From positions 434,001 to 498,000 of the forward strand of contig NZ_AP028055.1 in NCBI RefSeq assembly GCF_040365225.1: a stretch of 64,000 nt of DNA, given 5' to 3'. This document shows positions 55,146 through 63,282 of this stretch, piece by piece. Source of the stretch: Bacteroides sedimenti (GTDB lineage Bacteria; Bacteroidota; Bacteroidia; Bacteroidales; Bacteroidaceae). The notes beneath the pieces are model-generated. The model had not been told where the DNA came from. It was given only the letters and a program-made list of their open reading frames with translations, and made no database searches. Every line of letters starts with the position of its first letter. The first letter of the stretch is position 1. Both the position numbers and the translations under genes were made by a program.

Positions 55146-55796
55146 ATGAAAACAATCTTCTTCTTTTTATTATTTTTGTTGTGTGGCAATTCTCTTTCTA
55201 ATGCCCAGGAAGTAAAAAGCTATTTATTCGAGTCTTTTGAAGATGCAACAATTAATTTTTTTAATGGAACAGTTACCCGTCAAAAGATGAACTATAATAT
55301 CCTGTATTCGCAAATGATTTATAAAGATTCAGATGGGACACTTAAAGCATTGTCTGAGAAGGATACTCAAAGTATTTCCCAAATTACTATCAAAGGGAGG
55401 ACTTTTATCCCGTTTAAACAAGGTATTTGTGAGATATTATCCGTCGATCCTTTGCTGTATGTTGAATACCATTCCAGATTGAAAATGAAAGGTCAAAATA
55501 TCGGGTTTGGTGAAACGTCGTCCACTACTGCTGCAACCAATATCACAAGATTGCGTTGGGACGGAGTGCAACGAGATGATCTGCTAAAAGCGACTCATCC
55601 AGAGGCAGATCTGACATTCAAATACTGGGTGCAAATCGATGGGAAATATAAATATTTCAGATCAGTTAATCAGTTAAAAAAAATCTTACCGATTAAGAAG
55701 ATGATAATAGAAGAATATATGACCCAAAATAAAGTAAATATTAATAATCCAAGCCAGGTTCTTATTTTGTACCAGCACCTATTTTTAGAAAAATGA
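55146..55796 (+). CDS. Unknown secreted protein coupled to the fucosidase
   Basis: 216 aa from the ATG at 55146, which begins a signal peptide (KTIFFFLLFLLCGNSLSNAQ). An upstream in-frame ATG at 55101 lies in the terminator stem and is rejected. The mature protein is mixed alpha/beta, with KSYLFESFEDATINFFNGTV at its start and GICEILSVDPLLYVEYHSRL in the middle. No known domain or catalytic motif recognised. Its stop overlaps the GH29 ATG (ATGA at 55793), so the two are made together. A structural or accessory role in PUL 3 is inferred from that coupling only. Confidence 0.75.
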   Translation: MKTIFFFLLFLLCGNSLSNAQEVKSYLFESFEDATINFFNGTVTRQKMNYNILYSQMIYKDSDGTLKALSEKDTQSISQITIKGRTFIPFKQGICEILSVDPLLYVEYHSRLKMKGQNIGFGETSSTTAATNITRLRWDGVQRDDLLKATHPEADLTFKYWVQIDGKYKYFRSVNQLKKILPIKKMIIEEYMTQNKVNINNPSQVLILYQHLFLEK

Positions 55797-57187
55797 AAAA
55801 AATATTTTGTAACCTTATTATTCTGTTTGCCTCATTAGCTTGCTTACAGGCACAGGTAAAGCCCGACATGTCACCGATTCCGACGCGTAGCCAGATTGAT
55901 TTTGCCGAAAGTGAGTTTGGCGTTGTGTTCCATTACGATTTGCATGTGTTTGACAACCAGAAGTACAGTCAGACTGCTAATCGCATAGCACCAGTTGATG
56001 ACTATAATATATTCAATCCCACAAAACTTAATACCGATCAGTGGATTGAGTCTGCAAAAGCTGCCGGCGCCCGTTTTGCTGTTCTTACCGTGACTCACGA
56101 AACTGGCTTTGCTCTTTATCAAAGCGATGTAAATCCTTACTGCCTCAAGGCGGTGAAGTGGCACGACGGGAAAGGTGATATTGTGCTTGATTTTGTTAAT
56201 TCCTGCCGTAAACACGGGATTGCGCCTGGCATCTATGTTGGTATCCGCTGGAATTCAATTTTTGGAATCCACAATTTCAAGGCCGAAGGAGAGGGTGAGT
56301 TCGCCCGCAATCGTCAACTGTGGTATAAACATCTGTGTGAAAAGATGGTCACCGAGCTTTGCACCCGTTATGGCAAGCTCTTCATGATTTGGTTTGATGG
56401 CGGAGCTGATGATCCCAAAGGAGATGGTCCTGATGTATTGCCTATTGTGACTAGATATCAGCCTGATTGTCTATTCTATCATAACGTTGAAAGAGCCGAC
56501 TTCCGTTGGGGCGGTTCTGAGTCGGGAACAGTTGAATATCCTTGCTGGGCCACTTTCTCACAGCCTTACTCACATCACAAGCAATCTGATACGCAAAAAA
56601 ATCACTTGGAACTACTGAAACATGGCGATCCTAACGGACAATACTGGATGCAGGCCATGGCTGACTCTCCGTTGCGTGGCGCAAACGGACGCCATGAATG
56701 GTTCTGGGAACCGGGAGATGAGAATTCCATTTATTCTACAGTCAAATTAACTGATATGTACTATAAATCAGTGGGGCGTAATGCCACGTTGATTTTGGGT
56801 CTGACCCCTAATCCCGATGGATTGCTTCCTCAAGAAGATGCCGACCGCCTGAAAGCATTCGGCGATACAATCAGCACTATTTTTGGAACACCACTACAAA
56901 CAATATCCGGACAGGGACGAAAGTTTACAATCAAATTATCCAAGAAGCATGTGATTGATCAATGCGTGATTCAGGAGAATATTGCCAAAGGAGAGCGGAT
57001 CCGTGAATACCGGATTGAAGGAAAGGTTGGCGGAACATGGAGAACATTGTGTCAGGGAACTTCTGTTGGAAACAAACGGATCGAAAAATTTCCCGCAGTT
57101 GAAGTAACCCAGCTGCGTACGATTGTTGATAAAGCGACCGATGTGCCATTTATAAAACAGTTTGCCGTATATACGGAAAAACACTAG
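55793..57187 (+). CDS. GH29 alpha-L-fucosidase, PUL 3
   Basis: Retaining exo-alpha-L-fucosidase, exported (signal residues 1-20, ending CLQA). TIM barrel about 40-350 with substrate-pocket FHYDLH (about 46-51) and TVTHETGFALY (His102). The nucleophile is Asp202 in LFMIWFDGG. EWFWEPGDE (about 303-311) probably carries the acid/base region, which is poorly conserved in GH29. A C-terminal beta-sandwich (about 375-464) completes the usual two-domain form. 464 aa. It is the only enzyme next to PUL 3 SusC/D, so a fucose-capped host or plant glycan is the likely target. Confidence 0.92.
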   Translation: MKKIFCNLIILFASLACLQAQVKPDMSPIPTRSQIDFAESEFGVVFHYDLHVFDNQKYSQTANRIAPVDDYNIFNPTKLNTDQWIESAKAAGARFAVLTVTHETGFALYQSDVNPYCLKAVKWHDGKGDIVLDFVNSCRKHGIAPGIYVGIRWNSIFGIHNFKAEGEGEFARNRQLWYKHLCEKMVTELCTRYGKLFMIWFDGGADDPKGDGPDVLPIVTRYQPDCLFYHNVERADFRWGGSESGTVEYPCWATFSQPYSHHKQSDTQKNHLELLKHGDPNGQYWMQAMADSPLRGANGRHEWFWEPGDENSIYSTVKLTDMYYKSVGRNATLILGLTPNPDGLLPQEDADRLKAFGDTISTIFGTPLQTISGQGRKFTIKLSKKHVIDQCVIQENIAKGERIREYRIEGKVGGTWRTLCQGTSVGNKRIEKFPAVEVTQLRTIVDKATDVPFIKQFAVYTEKH

Positions 57188-57331
57188 CAACAAAGCTATT
57201 GTCAGACAACACTTTTGACCGGACAAAGAGTTACCAATCTATATCACCTTATTCCAGGATTTTGGATTATATCTTTATATCCTTGGAAATAGCCTACGAT
57301 AAGATTTTTTTTATTACTGAATAAATACTCG
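57188..57331. other. Spacer between the fucosidase gene and palindrome array B
   Basis: About 145 bases with no gene and no clear terminator. The whole gap to the next gene (57550) is 362 bases, and its only structured element is the palindrome array. Confidence 0.4.
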
Positions 57332-57416
57332 CTACACCCGGATGTACCAATGCCGTACATCCGGGTGTACGACTATTGTACATCCGGGTGTACGGCATCC
57401 CTCCATCCGGGTGTAC
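57332..57416. repeat. Array of four 16-bp palindromes at exact 23-bp intervals (array B)
   Basis: Copies start at 57332, 57355, 57378 and 57401. The second and third are identical (GTACATCCGGGTGTAC); the first is CTACACCCGGATGTAC and the fourth CTCCATCCGGGTGTAC. The 7-base spacers (CAATGCC, GACTATT, GGCATCC) differ from each other. Same copy number, period and orientation as the array at 18623-18707. Confidence 0.9.
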
Positions 57417-57549
57417 AGCAGTTTTTATAAAGAAAGGATTGAGACTCTTTCAAAGAAAAATATGCAGTAAACGCCGGTAATTAAAATTCTATTTGTATCT
57501 TTAGATACCTGTTGTTGTTTTAAGTACGAATTTTAAGCGGAAGAGTAAA

Positions 57550-57834
57550 ATGATAAAAGTAGTCGTGAAGTTTTTCGTTAAAGAAGAGATGATTGAAGAG
57601 TTCTTGACATTGGCGGACGAATTGGTTCGACAAACAAGAAAAGAGATGGGATGCCTGAGTTATGAGCTGGTTCAGGATGTAGACAATCCGGAAATATTCA
57701 TTATCATAGAAGAGTGGGGCAGTGAAGAGGCTTTAATTTTGCATAAGGCTTCCGGCCATTTCACAACGCTTGTTCCCATGATGCTTCAGTTGACTGACAA
57801 GAAAGAGACAAGCGTCTGCAAAACACTTTTCTGA
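57550..57834 (+). CDS. ABM-domain protein (putative quinol monooxygenase)
   Basis: 94 aa, one antibiotic-biosynthesis-monooxygenase domain of ferredoxin-like fold, acting as a cytoplasmic dimer in characterised relatives. KVVVKFFVKEEMIEEFLTLA, GCLSYELVQDVDNPEIFIIIEEWGS and the HKASGHF His region are typical. Its substrate cannot be told. Monocistronic, ended by a strong terminator. Confidence 0.85.
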   Translation: MIKVVVKFFVKEEMIEEFLTLADELVRQTRKEMGCLSYELVQDVDNPEIFIIIEEWGSEEALILHKASGHFTTLVPMMLQLTDKKETSVCKTLF

Positions 57835-57926
57835 GTAAATGATATTGCTGTAGGGTAAACCTATTTGTTAACTGATTTATAGATCTGTTTTGGATGGTGA
57901 GTCCTGCTAAATAGTGATGATATAAC

Positions 57927-57975
57927 AAAAAGAGCCATTTTCAATCTCTGTGACAGGTTGAAAATGGCTCTTTAA
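57927..57975. terminator. Bidirectional terminator
   Basis: AAAGAGCCATTTTCAA pairs with TTGAAAATGGCTCTTT around a short loop. It lies between the convergent ABM and nitronate monooxygenase genes. Confidence 0.8.
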
Positions 57976-58068
57976 ATGCTGTAAAAAGTTGGTTAAATTA
58001 TAATCTGCAACTTCCGTCTTTAGGACTTCACTTTAGATGCAGTCCTTTTAACGATATCTTTAAGAGAA

Positions 58069-59151
58069 TTACTTTTCTGAGACTTGCTCTTTTTCTCTCC
58101 ACTCTTTCATCAATTCGGCAATAGTGTTTTTAACACTCATTATTTTGCTTGCTCTATAAGCATTGGCTCCGGCAAAAGCATATCCGTTTTTGAAGTTACC
58201 CTTGAATGCGTTGTAAAGAGCCAGCATGATGCAATATGGACTTTTAGAGATATCGCAAGTCTTGATGCAATGGAAAGCACATGTCTTAGGCTGTTTCACA
58301 CCGTCTTTCACCTGTTGGATGAATGAGCAACCGATTGCACGCCCCGGCATACCAACCGGACTTTTTATAATCTCAATATCTTCCTTTTTGGCATCGATGT
58401 ACTGTTGCTTGAAAGCTTCCGAAGCATCACATTCATTGGTGGTTACAAAACGTGTTCCCAACTGTACGCCCGAAGCGCCCAGTTGCATCATCCGGTAAAT
58501 ATCCTCACCGGTGTAAATACCTCCAGCGGCAATTACCGGTATTTTTCTGTCGTACATCTTTTCAAATTCAGCGACTTCTGCTACTACTTGTGGCAGAATT
58601 TCTTCAAGAGAAAAGTGTTCATCAGCAATCTGGTTCTCCTTGTAGCCAAGGTGTCCACCAGCTTTTGGACCTTCAACAACGATGGCGTCTGGCAGGTAAT
58701 CGTATTCACTTTTCCACTTCTCACAGATAATCTTTGCTGCGCGGGCAGAAGATACGATAGGCACAAGTTTGGTTTTGCTGCCTTTCGGTAAGAAACTAGG
58801 TAAGTTCAGCGGAAGTCCTGCTCCACTGAAGATAATGTCTGCTTTCTCCGCAATGGATGTTTTTACCATGTCGGCAAAATTGGTCATAGCCACCATTACG
58901 TTTACTCCGATAATTCCTTTTGCTTTTTCACGTGCTTTTCTGAGTTCTTCTTTCAAGCCTAAGATACTTGCTTCTCCAAAGTTGTTGGATAGCTTATTGT
59001 ATAGGAGTCCAAGACCTGCGCATGAGATAACTCCAATGCCTCCTTCGTTTGCTACTGCCGAGGCCAGTCCAGATAATGAGATACCTACGCCCATTCCACC
59101 CTGAATAATAGGTACTTGAGCTTTTAAGTCTCCGATAGTTAATGTTTTCAT
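58069..59151 (-). CDS. Nitronate monooxygenase-family FMN enzyme
   Basis: 360 aa cytoplasmic TIM-barrel flavoenzyme of the 2-nitropropane dioxygenase/FabK superfamily. IIQGGMGVGISLSGLASAVANEGGIGVIS is the N-terminal motif, GPKAGGHLGY the FMN/catalytic His segment, and IPVIAAGGIYTGEDI plus GASGVQLGTRFV the phosphate-binding part. The C-terminal third is unusually Cys-rich (CAFHCIKTCDISKSPYC), as in the anaerobe subgroup. FabK-type enoyl-ACP reductase activity is the main alternative. A TAACTTTG -7 box lies 25 bases upstream. Confidence 0.85.
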   Translation of the reverse strand: MKTLTIGDLKAQVPIIQGGMGVGISLSGLASAVANEGGIGVISCAGLGLLYNKLSNNFGEASILGLKEELRKAREKAKGIIGVNVMVAMTNFADMVKTSIAEKADIIFSGAGLPLNLPSFLPKGSKTKLVPIVSSARAAKIICEKWKSEYDYLPDAIVVEGPKAGGHLGYKENQIADEHFSLEEILPQVVAEVAEFEKMYDRKIPVIAAGGIYTGEDIYRMMQLGASGVQLGTRFVTTNECDASEAFKQQYIDAKKEDIEIIKSPVGMPGRAIGCSFIQQVKDGVKQPKTCAFHCIKTCDISKSPYCIMLALYNAFKGNFKNGYAFAGANAYRASKIMSVKNTIAELMKEWREKEQVSEK

Positions 59152-59176
59152 TCTTGTTTTTTTCTAAAATGCGTGG

Positions 59177-59184
59177 CAAAGTTA
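59177..59184 (-). promoter_or_regulatory. -7 box of the nitronate monooxygenase-like gene
   Basis: TAACTTTG on the minus strand, 25 bases before the ATG. No -33 match. Confidence 0.4.
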
Positions 59185-59408
59185 ATACTTTATTGTATAG
59201 ATTTAGTTTCAGATTCAACTAAATTTGCACAAGGTGTGTTTATTTGTTTTATATGATGAGATAATTTGTTAAGAAATAACCTTTTATTCTTGATTCTTGT
59301 ATACAATATGTAATTTTAAAAATAGAGGTTAACAGATATATTGATTAAGTCTTATCAAAATGAATCTTTTTTTCTTGCTCATTTTGATAATCAGATGGTA
59401 ACTATATA
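59185..59408. other. Gene-free interval
   Basis: AT-rich spacer between the guaA terminator and the nitronate monooxygenase promoter. I see nothing in it. Confidence 0.5.
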
Positions 59409-59445
59409 TCAAAAGAGGCTATCTTTATAAGACAGCCTCTTTTAA
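59409..59445 (-). terminator. Terminator of guaA
   Basis: AAAAGAGGCT (59411-59420) pairs with AGCCTCTTTT (59434-59443); the A-run on the left gives the U-tract on the minus strand. Confidence 0.75.
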
Positions 59446-59463
59446 TGTTATCTAATTTTTTGA

Positions 59464-60987
59464 TTATTCCCACTCAATCGTTGCAGGTGGCTTAGAGCTG
59501 ATATCGTAAGTTACGCGGTTTACTCCTTTCACCTTGTTGATGATTTCATTGGAAATTTTTCCAAGGAATTCGTAAGGAAGATGAGCCCAGTCGGCTGTCA
59601 TAGCATCGGTAGAAGTCACGGCGCGCAGCGCTACTGCGTTTTCGTATGTTCTTTCGTCGCCCATTACACCTACTGACTGAACTGGAAGAAGGATAACCCC
59701 TGCCTGCCATACCTGGTCATAGAGTCCCCATTCACGCAATCCGCTGATGAAGATATCATCTGCTTCCTGAAGAATGCGTACTTTCTCTGCAGTAATGTCG
59801 CCCAGAATACGAACGGCCAGTCCTGGTCCCGGGAATGGATGACGGTTAATCAAATGTTCCATCATGCCAAGCTTGCGACCTACGCGGCGTACTTCGTCTT
59901 TAAATAAAAGGCGGAGTGGTTCGCATAGTTTCAGGTTCATCTTTTCAGGAAGACCGCCCACGTTGTGATGGCTCTTGATTACTGTTCCAGTAATTGAAAG
60001 CGACTCGATGCAGTCGGGATAGATAGTACCTTGTGCCAGCCATTTAACATCTTTCAGCTTGCCGGCTTCTTCATCAAATACATCAATAAAGCCTTTACCA
60101 ATGATTTTGCGTTTTTGCTCAGGATCTTTAACTCCAGCCAGTTCCTTGTAGAACTTTTCTTTTGCATTTACGCCAATCACGTTAAGGCCAAGATGTTCAT
60201 AGTCGGACAGTACGTTTTCAAATTCGTTTTTACGAAGCATTCCGTGATCAACGAAGATACAAGTTAGGTTCTTACCGATAGCCTTGTTTAGTAAAACAGC
60301 AGCTACTGATGAATCTACACCTCCCGATAGTCCAAGAACCACTTTGTCATCTCCTAGTTGAGCCTTTAGTTCGGCAACTGTGCTTTCAATAAATGATGCC
60401 GGACTCCAGTCCTGCTTACAACCACAAATGTCAACTACGAAATTGCGGAGAATTTGAGTTCCGTCTTCTGTGTGGAATACTTCCGGATGGAATTGAACAC
60501 CCCATATTTGTTCACCCTCAACCTGGTAAGCAGCAATTGCTACTTCCTTCGTAGAAGCGATTGTTTTGAAATTGTCAGGAATGGTAGTAATGGTGTCTCC
60601 ATGACTCATCCATACCTGTGAATTGTCTTGTACTCCTTTCAGCAAAATGTTATCCTTGCAAAAAGTGCTCAGATGGGCACGTCCATACTCGCGTGTGGCA
60701 GCCGGTTCAACTTTACCACCGTTTGTGTATGCCATAAACTGTGCACCGTAACAGATTCCAAGAATAGGGTATTTCCCGCGAATTTCACTAAGGTCGATTT
60801 TAAAAGCTGCCTCGTCGTATACAGAGAAAGGACTTCCGGAAAGAATGACTCCCTTAACCGATTCGTCATTTTTTGGGAATTTGTTGTAGGGTAAAATCTC
60901 GCAATAGGTATCCAATTCACGTACCCGGCGGCCAATGAGCTGAGTAGTCTGTGAACCGAAATCAAGAATAATAATCTTTTCTTGCAT
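59464..60987 (-). CDS. guaA: GMP synthase (glutamine-hydrolysing)
   Basis: Converts XMP, glutamine and ATP to GMP. The class I amidotransferase domain carries Cys79 in GICYGAQF and His167/Glu169 in GVQFHPE. The ATP pyrophosphatase domain has PP-loop SGGVDS at 221-226. The C-terminal dimerisation domain ends in the near-universal TYDISSKPPATIEWE. 507 aa, normal. A TAATTTTG box at 61021-61028 (minus strand) is a -7 candidate 33 bases upstream, without a good -33. Confidence 0.97.
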   Translation of the reverse strand: MQEKIIILDFGSQTTQLIGRRVRELDTYCEILPYNKFPKNDESVKGVILSGSPFSVYDEAAFKIDLSEIRGKYPILGICYGAQFMAYTNGGKVEPAATREYGRAHLSTFCKDNILLKGVQDNSQVWMSHGDTITTIPDNFKTIASTKEVAIAAYQVEGEQIWGVQFHPEVFHTEDGTQILRNFVVDICGCKQDWSPASFIESTVAELKAQLGDDKVVLGLSGGVDSSVAAVLLNKAIGKNLTCIFVDHGMLRKNEFENVLSDYEHLGLNVIGVNAKEKFYKELAGVKDPEQKRKIIGKGFIDVFDEEAGKLKDVKWLAQGTIYPDCIESLSITGTVIKSHHNVGGLPEKMNLKLCEPLRLLFKDEVRRVGRKLGMMEHLINRHPFPGPGLAVRILGDITAEKVRILQEADDIFISGLREWGLYDQVWQAGVILLPVQSVGVMGDERTYENAVALRAVTSTDAMTADWAHLPYEFLGKISNEIINKVKGVNRVTYDISSKPPATIEWE

Positions 60988-61436
60988 GATATAATGTATA
61001 TGTTTGGAATATTATGCGCGCAAAATTACATATTATTTGGCAATAAATAAAAAAACGATTGCTAATAAATGAAGTTCTTGGGCAATAAATTATACGTCTT
61101 TATAACCTTTGTAATGAATTCAGGTAAATAGAAACTTGTTTAAAGTTTCCGCCGGACGGTCTGCACATGCCTCACTGGTGCTTCTTTATATTCTTTTGTC
61201 TACTTGCTATTTCTTCTGTATCAGGTAGTCGCTATTTTGTCTCGTAAAACAAAACAACTTAAATGCAATGAAGTTTCAATATGTATATTCAGAGACTGAA
61301 TACGACTTTGTAATTCACTGCCGATGCCATTAAGATAAAATTGATCTTATCCATTTGTCTTCAATTGTTTGTGAAGACAAATGGATAGTGAAGAGTCGTT
61401 GTTCTCTTTAAATATGTCAAAAGGAAAGAGAAACAA
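60988..61436. other. Gene-free interval between mscL and guaA with a perfect hairpin
   Basis: 449 bases, both flanking genes on the minus strand. A perfect 15-bp inverted repeat, ATCCATTTGTCTTCA (61349-61363) and its complement (61372-61386), lies 50 bases past the mscL stop. Next to it TAAGATAAAATTGATCTTA (61331-61349) is a second dyad. Neither has a GC-rich terminator arm. The remainder holds nothing I can identify. Confidence 0.55.
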
Positions 61437-61865
61437 TTACTTCTCTTTCAGTATGTCTCGTATTTCTGTCAGTAATTTCTCCTCTTTTGTTGGTGCAGGT
61501 GGTTCACTAGGAATCTCTTCTTTCTTACGGTTTAGTGATGCAAAGAATTTGATAAATAAAAAGATCACAAATGCGATAATAACAAAGTCAATGGTGGTTT
61601 GAATAAAATTTCCGTAATTTAAGGTTGATGCTGGTGTAATCACTTTGCCATCAGCTCCGTAAACGGCTTCTTTAACAACCCATTTTAACTCCGTGAAGTT
61701 GGCACCTCCGAATAATGTGCCAATGGCTGGCATTAAAATATCTGCAACTAAAGATGACACAATTTTCCCGAAGGCTCCACCGATAATGATACCTACTGCC
61801 ATGTCAATAACATTGCCTTTCAATGCAAATGCTTTAAATTCTTGAACAAAGTTACTTTTTCCCAT
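61437..61865 (-). CDS. mscL: Large-conductance mechanosensitive channel
   Basis: Inner-membrane pentameric safety valve opened by hypo-osmotic shock. NFVQEFKAFALKGNVIDMAVGIIIGGAFGKIVSSLVADILMP is the N-terminal amphipathic helix and pore-lining TM1; TM2 is at about residues 90-111. The charged C-terminal helix (LLTEIRDILKEK) is intact. 142 aa, normal. Single gene, divergent from gapA. Confidence 0.96.
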   Translation of the reverse strand: MGKSNFVQEFKAFALKGNVIDMAVGIIIGGAFGKIVSSLVADILMPAIGTLFGGANFTELKWVVKEAVYGADGKVITPASTLNYGNFIQTTIDFVIIAFVIFLFIKFFASLNRKKEEIPSEPPAPTKEEKLLTEIRDILKEK

Positions 61866-61891
61866 ATTTTTTTATATTTAAGATGAAAATG

Positions 61892-61923
61892 TGTGCTTAT
61901 ATAAAAACATTTTAGTACTTTTG
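61892..61923 (+). promoter_or_regulatory. Promoter of gapA
   Basis: TGTG (61892-61895), 20-base spacer, perfect TACTTTTG (61916-61923). Transcription should begin near 61929, which leaves an untranslated leader of about 170 bases (61929-62100). Confidence 0.55.
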
Positions 61924-62100
61924 CGCTGCAATTAGGAATTCTAATTGAGGAATAGCCATTTTATTATAAATAGTGCTAAATCACACAGCTTTTGTGTCGT
62001 ATTAATAACATTTTTAAGGTATTTTGGTTCACCTCCTTTTCCTAAAGTAAAAACGGATATTTTAGAATGAATATTATAAAACCCTTAAAAGTTTAACAAA

Positions 62101-63111
62101 ATGATTAAAGTAGGTATTAATGGATTCGGCCGTATCGGACGTTTTGTATTCCGTGCTGCTCAAACAAGAAACGATATCCAAATCGTTGGTATTAACGACC
62201 TTTGCCCAGTAGATTACTTGGCATACATGTTGAAATATGATACAATGCACGGTCAGTTCGACGGAACTATCGAAGCAGATGTTGAAAACAGCCAATTGAT
62301 CGTTAACGGTCAAGCTATCCGTATCACAGCTGAAAGAAACCCAGCTGACTTGAAATGGGATGCAGTAGGTGCAGAATACGTAGTTGAGTCTACTGGTTTG
62401 TTCTTGACTCAAGAAAAAGCTCAGGCTCACATCCAGGCTGGTGCTAAATATGTTGTAATGTCAGCTCCTTCTTCAGATAGCACTCCAATGTTCGTTTGCG
62501 GTGTTAATGAAAAATCATACGTAAAAGGTACTCAGTTCGTATCTAACGCTTCTTGTACTACTAACTGTTTGGCTCCTATCGCTAAAGTATTGAACGACAA
62601 GTTCGGTATCCTTGACGGTTTGATGACTACAGTTCACTCTACAACTGCAACTCAGAAAACAGTTGACGGTCCTTCTATGAAAGACTGGAGAGGTGGTCGT
62701 GCTGCTTCTGGCAACATTATCCCTTCATCTACTGGTGCTGCTAAAGCTGTAGGTAAAGTAATTCCTGAATTGAATGGCAAATTGACTGGTATGTCAATGC
62801 GTGTTCCTACTTTGGACGTTTCTGTAGTTGACTTGACAGTTAACTTGGCAAAACCAGCTACTTATGCTGAAATTTGCGCTGCAATGAAAGAAGCTTCTGA
62901 AGGCGAACTGAAAGGCGTTCTTGGTTACACTGAAGATGCAGTTGTTTCTTCTGACTTCTTGGGTGACACCCGTACTTCTATCTTCGATGCAAAAGCTGGT
63001 ATCGCTTTAACTGATACTTTCGTAAAAGTTGTATCTTGGTATGATAACGAAATCGGTTACTCAAACAAAGTTCTTGACCTGGTTGCTCACATGGCATCAG
63101 TTAACGCATAA
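62101..63111 (+). CDS. gapA: Glyceraldehyde-3-phosphate dehydrogenase, type I
   Basis: Glycolytic NAD-dependent oxidative phosphorylation of glyceraldehyde 3-phosphate. Rossmann motif INGFGRIGR at the N terminus, catalytic Cys152 in SNASCTTNCLAP, phosphate-site segment VHSTTATQKTVDGPS, SSTGAAKAVGKVIPELNGKLTGM and the C-terminal WYDNEIGYSNKVLDL. 336 aa, normal. Codon use is the most biased of the window (GCT, GTT, GGT, TTG, AAC), as expected for a very highly expressed gene. Confidence 0.98.
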   Translation: MIKVGINGFGRIGRFVFRAAQTRNDIQIVGINDLCPVDYLAYMLKYDTMHGQFDGTIEADVENSQLIVNGQAIRITAERNPADLKWDAVGAEYVVESTGLFLTQEKAQAHIQAGAKYVVMSAPSSDSTPMFVCGVNEKSYVKGTQFVSNASCTTNCLAPIAKVLNDKFGILDGLMTTVHSTTATQKTVDGPSMKDWRGGRAASGNIIPSSTGAAKAVGKVIPELNGKLTGMSMRVPTLDVSVVDLTVNLAKPATYAEICAAMKEASEGELKGVLGYTEDAVVSSDFLGDTRTSIFDAKAGIALTDTFVKVVSWYDNEIGYSNKVLDLVAHMASVNA

Positions 63112-63130
63112 GAAACTTTTCTTTAAATAT

Positions 63131-63166
63131 AGAAAGCCGTTCCGGATAACCGGAGCGGCTTTTTTA
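63131..63166 (+). terminator. Terminator of gapA
   Basis: AAAGCCGTTCCGG pairs with CCGGAGCGGCTTT (one mismatch), followed by a T-run. Confidence 0.85.
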
Positions 63167-63251
63167 CGTCTCTACTTTTCCCCATTCAGATTATCTGAAA
63201 ATGTAAAACTCCTTTTTTAAGTCGAAGGTTTATATATTCAAGAAAATTGCG

Positions 63252-63259
63252 TAAGTTTG
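63252..63259 (+). promoter_or_regulatory. -7 box of miaA
   Basis: TAAGTTTG, 23 bases before the ATG at 63283; GTTT (63228-63231) stands at the -33 spacing. Confidence 0.5.
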
Positions 63260-63282
63260 TACACACTATTACTTGTGCATTT

